Below, in pieces: positions 20,689-22,736 of a stretch of 22,736 nt of DNA. Source of the DNA: Alphaproteobacteria bacterium (GTDB lineage: Bacteria > Pseudomonadota > Alphaproteobacteria > Rs-D84); NCBI GenBank assembly GCA_013316395.1, contig WSMU01000016.1:1-22736 (forward strand), given 5' to 3'. Under the pieces are notes generated by a model. The model did not search any database. It saw nothing but the letters and a program-made list of their open reading frames with translations, and had not been told where the DNA came from. Each line of letters begins with the position of its first letter. Within the stretch, counting starts at the first letter, position 1. The translations under genes and the position numbers were made by a program.

Positions 20689-21624
20689 ATGAAACCTCAG
20701 GAACAAAATTCTTCATCAGTTGACACACGGCAAAAGCATACGTCTTTGACGAAGTTAATACGTCGTAAGTGGTGGCGTTTTCCCCAAGGTAAGTTGAACC
20801 CAATTTACAGTGAATGCTCGGTTGCGCCTTATTTTGGCTCGATGCCGCCAGAGCTGCGTGCCTGCCTGCCAAAGGAAAAACTGGGGGAGGCTACGTATAA
20901 ATTTCATGTTTCTCTAGAGAACTTTTTGCGTGCTAAATCTGAGGAAATACGTCATTCGCAAGACGTGAATATTTACTATGTTGATGAAATAGGCCAGATA
21001 TTCGGGACTACTTGCATCATAGAATCCGGAGCAGTTAACTATGCTGGTGTGCGCTTGTGGGCTGGGAAATTCGGTTTGGTATGTCAGATATCTTTCCCGG
21101 AAATCGGTGCCCGGTACGCATTAAAAATATTTTATAAAATAGAACAGGATTACGGCGGCCACGGCCCATACTGTGAAACTACAACCGCATTCGCCGCCGG
21201 GCATGCAGAGCCCCGAGATAACACGCCTATATATATGTCATCGTTCTGCGAGGAGCCTTATATGTTATCTATGTGGGCGGGCAGCGTGTATGACGGACGT
21301 ATCCGAAAAAATGAAAACCAGATTTTTAGTACCTGTAAGTATGAAATTGTGCCGCGAAACTATCGCCGTGGACGCCGGATTGATTTTGGTGATACATTTT
21401 TAACGCCATACGGTTCGGCCAGCTATCGGGTGCGTAAATTATATCGGCAACTGAAAAATGCCGCCCAGACCCATGATTACGAAAGCCTGCGCCAGATGGC
21501 GCAGGGGGCGTCCGCCGCTGCGCCGGCCGCCCAAGATATTAAACAGGCAATTGATTTGCTGTGGCGTAGCGCCGGAATAAATGTTTTGGCAATAATTAAT
21601 CAGTCTCAGGCGCGCGCCTACTGA
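20689..21624 (+). CDS. Protein of unknown function
   Basis: A 311-residue protein that I do not recognise. There is no signal peptide or membrane segment. Visible features are a basic N-terminal stretch (LIRRKWWRFPQGK), several aromatic-rich strands in the middle (VNYAGVRLWAGKFGLVCQISF, ARYALKIFYKIEQDYGGHGPYCETTTAF), eight or so scattered cysteines, and an Ala-rich helical tail (MAQGASAAAPAAQDIKQAIDLLW). The GHGPYCETTTAFAAGH segment looks like a local motif but I cannot tie it to an enzyme family. ATG 20689 is preferred: an upstream frame from 20590 would run through the promoter. There is no ribosome site, consistent with a leaderless message. Its last seven bases overlap the end of the convergent arginase-family gene, with no terminator between them. 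It might be a cargo gene travelling with the spanin-like pair, but nothing proves it. Confidence 0.7.
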   Translation: MKPQEQNSSSVDTRQKHTSLTKLIRRKWWRFPQGKLNPIYSECSVAPYFGSMPPELRACLPKEKLGEATYKFHVSLENFLRAKSEEIRHSQDVNIYYVDEIGQIFGTTCIIESGAVNYAGVRLWAGKFGLVCQISFPEIGARYALKIFYKIEQDYGGHGPYCETTTAFAAGHAEPRDNTPIYMSSFCEEPYMLSMWAGSVYDGRIRKNENQIFSTCKYEIVPRNYRRGRRIDFGDTFLTPYGSASYRVRKLYRQLKNAAQTHDYESLRQMAQGASAAAPAAQDIKQAIDLLWRSAGINVLAIINQSQARAY

Positions 21625-22454
21625 TTCGCAACAATTCCGACCAGTTCGCGAACGGCCACCTGGGCCGCGGCGTCGCCGGTTGGGGCGTATTCTACAAATT
21701 CAAAGCTGTGTGCGTCTGCAAATTCACGCGTCAGACGGCGGGCGGCATACATGCTGATGCCTTCGGGCTCCGGTACCAGTACGTCTTTGAAATATTGCGG
21801 GTCAATCGCATCAAAATCAAATGATACAACAAATGGGCGGCCGTCTAAACGGCGGCGTATTTCAGTAATCGCATCGTCCAAATCGCCGTCGGTTTGCAGG
21901 CTGTCGGCGGTGCGCATAAAAATCCCATTCTCGCGAACAAAGGCTATCTCGGACGGTTCATAGGAACGGCTGGCTAGATAAAATAGATTTTCCGGCCGCA
22001 GGGCGGGGAACTTGCTCTGCAGTGACAGCCAGCGCGCATCACCTTCGCCCAGGTTGGCACGAACATTTGTTCCGTGGGGGGCGCCGGATGCCTCTGACTG
22101 AGAGCTCTCTGGCGTATGTATGTCCAGGTGTGCGTCAATGTATATCAGGCACAGGTCTTCGTCCGGCATTTGGTCCGCTAGGGCCGCAAAATGCCCAAAG
22201 TTCACACTGTGGTCGCCGCCAATCAATATGTGACGCGTGTCAGGTGTTGCAGAATAAATCTTTTTATGTATCTCGAACGCATCACCAAAACGGTCCGCCA
22301 TGCATTCCGCCGCATCAACCGGCGCGGATGATATCATTGTCCAGTTTGCACCGGGGAACATTTCCTGAACCGCTGCCGGGCCCAGGGCCGGTCCGCCTTC
22401 TACTATTTTTGCGGTCGCGCCGCGGCTGTATTCAACTCCGATAAAATTAGTCAC
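21618..22454 (-). CDS. Arginase/agmatinase-family ureohydrolase
   Basis: A 278-residue binuclear-manganese hydrolase of the arginase superfamily. The metal-binding motifs are complete: GGDHSVNFG, YIDAHLDIH, and SFDFDAIDP. The family hydrolyses guanidino groups (arginine, agmatine, formiminoglutamate and others) to urea or formamide. The substrate loop (SGAPHGTNVR) is closer to the arginase/formimidoylglutamase style than I can resolve by eye, so no substrate is given. The start codon is GTG at 22454, with GGAGAG six to seven bases upstream; it overlaps the stop of the preceding gene (GTGACTAA), so translation is probably coupled. At the 3' end it overlaps the convergent unknown gene by seven bases. 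Confidence 0.88.
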   Translation of the reverse strand: MTNFIGVEYSRGATAKIVEGGPALGPAAVQEMFPGANWTMISSAPVDAAECMADRFGDAFEIHKKIYSATPDTRHILIGGDHSVNFGHFAALADQMPDEDLCLIYIDAHLDIHTPESSQSEASGAPHGTNVRANLGEGDARWLSLQSKFPALRPENLFYLASRSYEPSEIAFVRENGIFMRTADSLQTDGDLDDAITEIRRRLDGRPFVVSFDFDAIDPQYFKDVLVPEPEGISMYAARRLTREFADAHSFEFVEYAPTGDAAAQVAVRELVGIVANQ

Positions 22455-22728
22455 TGTAACTCTCCACTATGCTTTCGGCGGCGTTCTTGATTTTCGCCAA
22501 ACCGGATTCGTATGTTGCGCAATCGCGCGAAATTTCCGCGCGGTATGCATCACGCAGATTCGATGCCATATATGCGCATCCGCGCAAGTGCTGTACGCAA
22601 TAGTCATGGCCGGTTGCAAATGCCTGCTGGCCGCGGACACGACTTTCCATGCCGGCCCAGTTAATATTCAATGCATTATCCAGATTGACCCAGGAATTAT
22701 CACCGGTATATTTGCCAATCGTATCCAT
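22447..22728 (-). CDS. Hypothetical protein, possibly 5'-truncated by the window edge
   Basis: A readable frame of 93 codons from an ATG at 22728, eight bases from the end of the window. The frame may continue beyond it, so the true start is uncertain. The product is soluble, helical and carries three cysteines (HDYCVQHLRGCAYM, SRDCATYESG), with no signal peptide visible from this ATG. I do not recognise the family. Its stop overlaps the GTG start of the arginase-family gene, so the two form an operon and may act in the same pathway. Confidence 0.6.
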   Translation of the reverse strand: MDTIGKYTGDNSWVNLDNALNINWAGMESRVRGQQAFATGHDYCVQHLRGCAYMASNLRDAYRAEISRDCATYESGLAKIKNAAESIVESYSD

Positions 22729-22736
22729 CCAATATT

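Overview
The window looks like a chromosomal segment of a host-associated, probably anaerobic or microaerobic alphaproteobacterium. I infer this from a Proteobacteria-type gene set (tyrS, an EnvC-like factor, ctpA, eno, ssb, rho, a large autotransporter) together with a single-chain pyruvate:ferredoxin/flavodoxin oxidoreductase. It resembles uncultured gut Alphaproteobacteria, but no rRNA or other marker here fixes the taxon. There are no tRNA or rRNA genes, no CRISPR array and no transposase.

Layout. 1-342: a small-RNA gene on the minus strand, divergent from the tyrS promoter. 343-2633: tyrS and an EnvC-like coiled-coil/LytM gene, sharing one base at the stop/start. 2644-3786: a near-consensus promoter, a 150-nt leader with a repeated motif, and an APH/choline-kinase-like phosphotransferase. 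3785-4495: a Fic-like gene (minus) whose catalytic His is Gln. 4653-6142: ctpA. 6220-9850: nifJ with its own promoter and terminator. 9848-10298: a frameshifted relic of a secreted Cys-rich protein plus unexplained structured DNA. 10299-15389: a 1696-residue autotransporter (minus). 15507-16986: eno and a small membrane protein resembling the superinfection-immunity family. 17014-17500: two tandem small-RNA genes (minus). 17503-19478: ssb (minus) divergent from rho. 19475-20230: an intact Cys-rich secreted protein (minus), then a promoter/leader related to that at 2644-2806. 20288-21624: a nested spanin-like pair and an unknown gene with an apparently leaderless promoter. 21618-22736: an arginase-family gene translationally overlapped with an upstream hypothetical gene (minus).

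The main discovery is a family of three small RNAs (about 62-235, 17055-17241 and 17298-17463, all minus strand). Their primary sequences have diverged, but all share one architecture: a long closing stem, an inner hairpin H, a hairpin with an A/U-rich loop, and a 3' segment that can pair back onto hairpin H. Each has a promoter at its 5' end and a T-tract terminator at its 3' end. The stems are rewritten in compensatory fashion, and nearly every C.A mismatch on the plus strand becomes a G.U pair on the minus strand, which sets the strand. I do not recognise the family.

A second, independent signal is a shared promoter-proximal leader motif (GGTAAAYAGTTG ... TTTGSATTAGGC) at 2678-2721 and 20179-20218. 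The 18-mer CCACCGTTTGGATTAGGC recurs exactly at 20117-20134.
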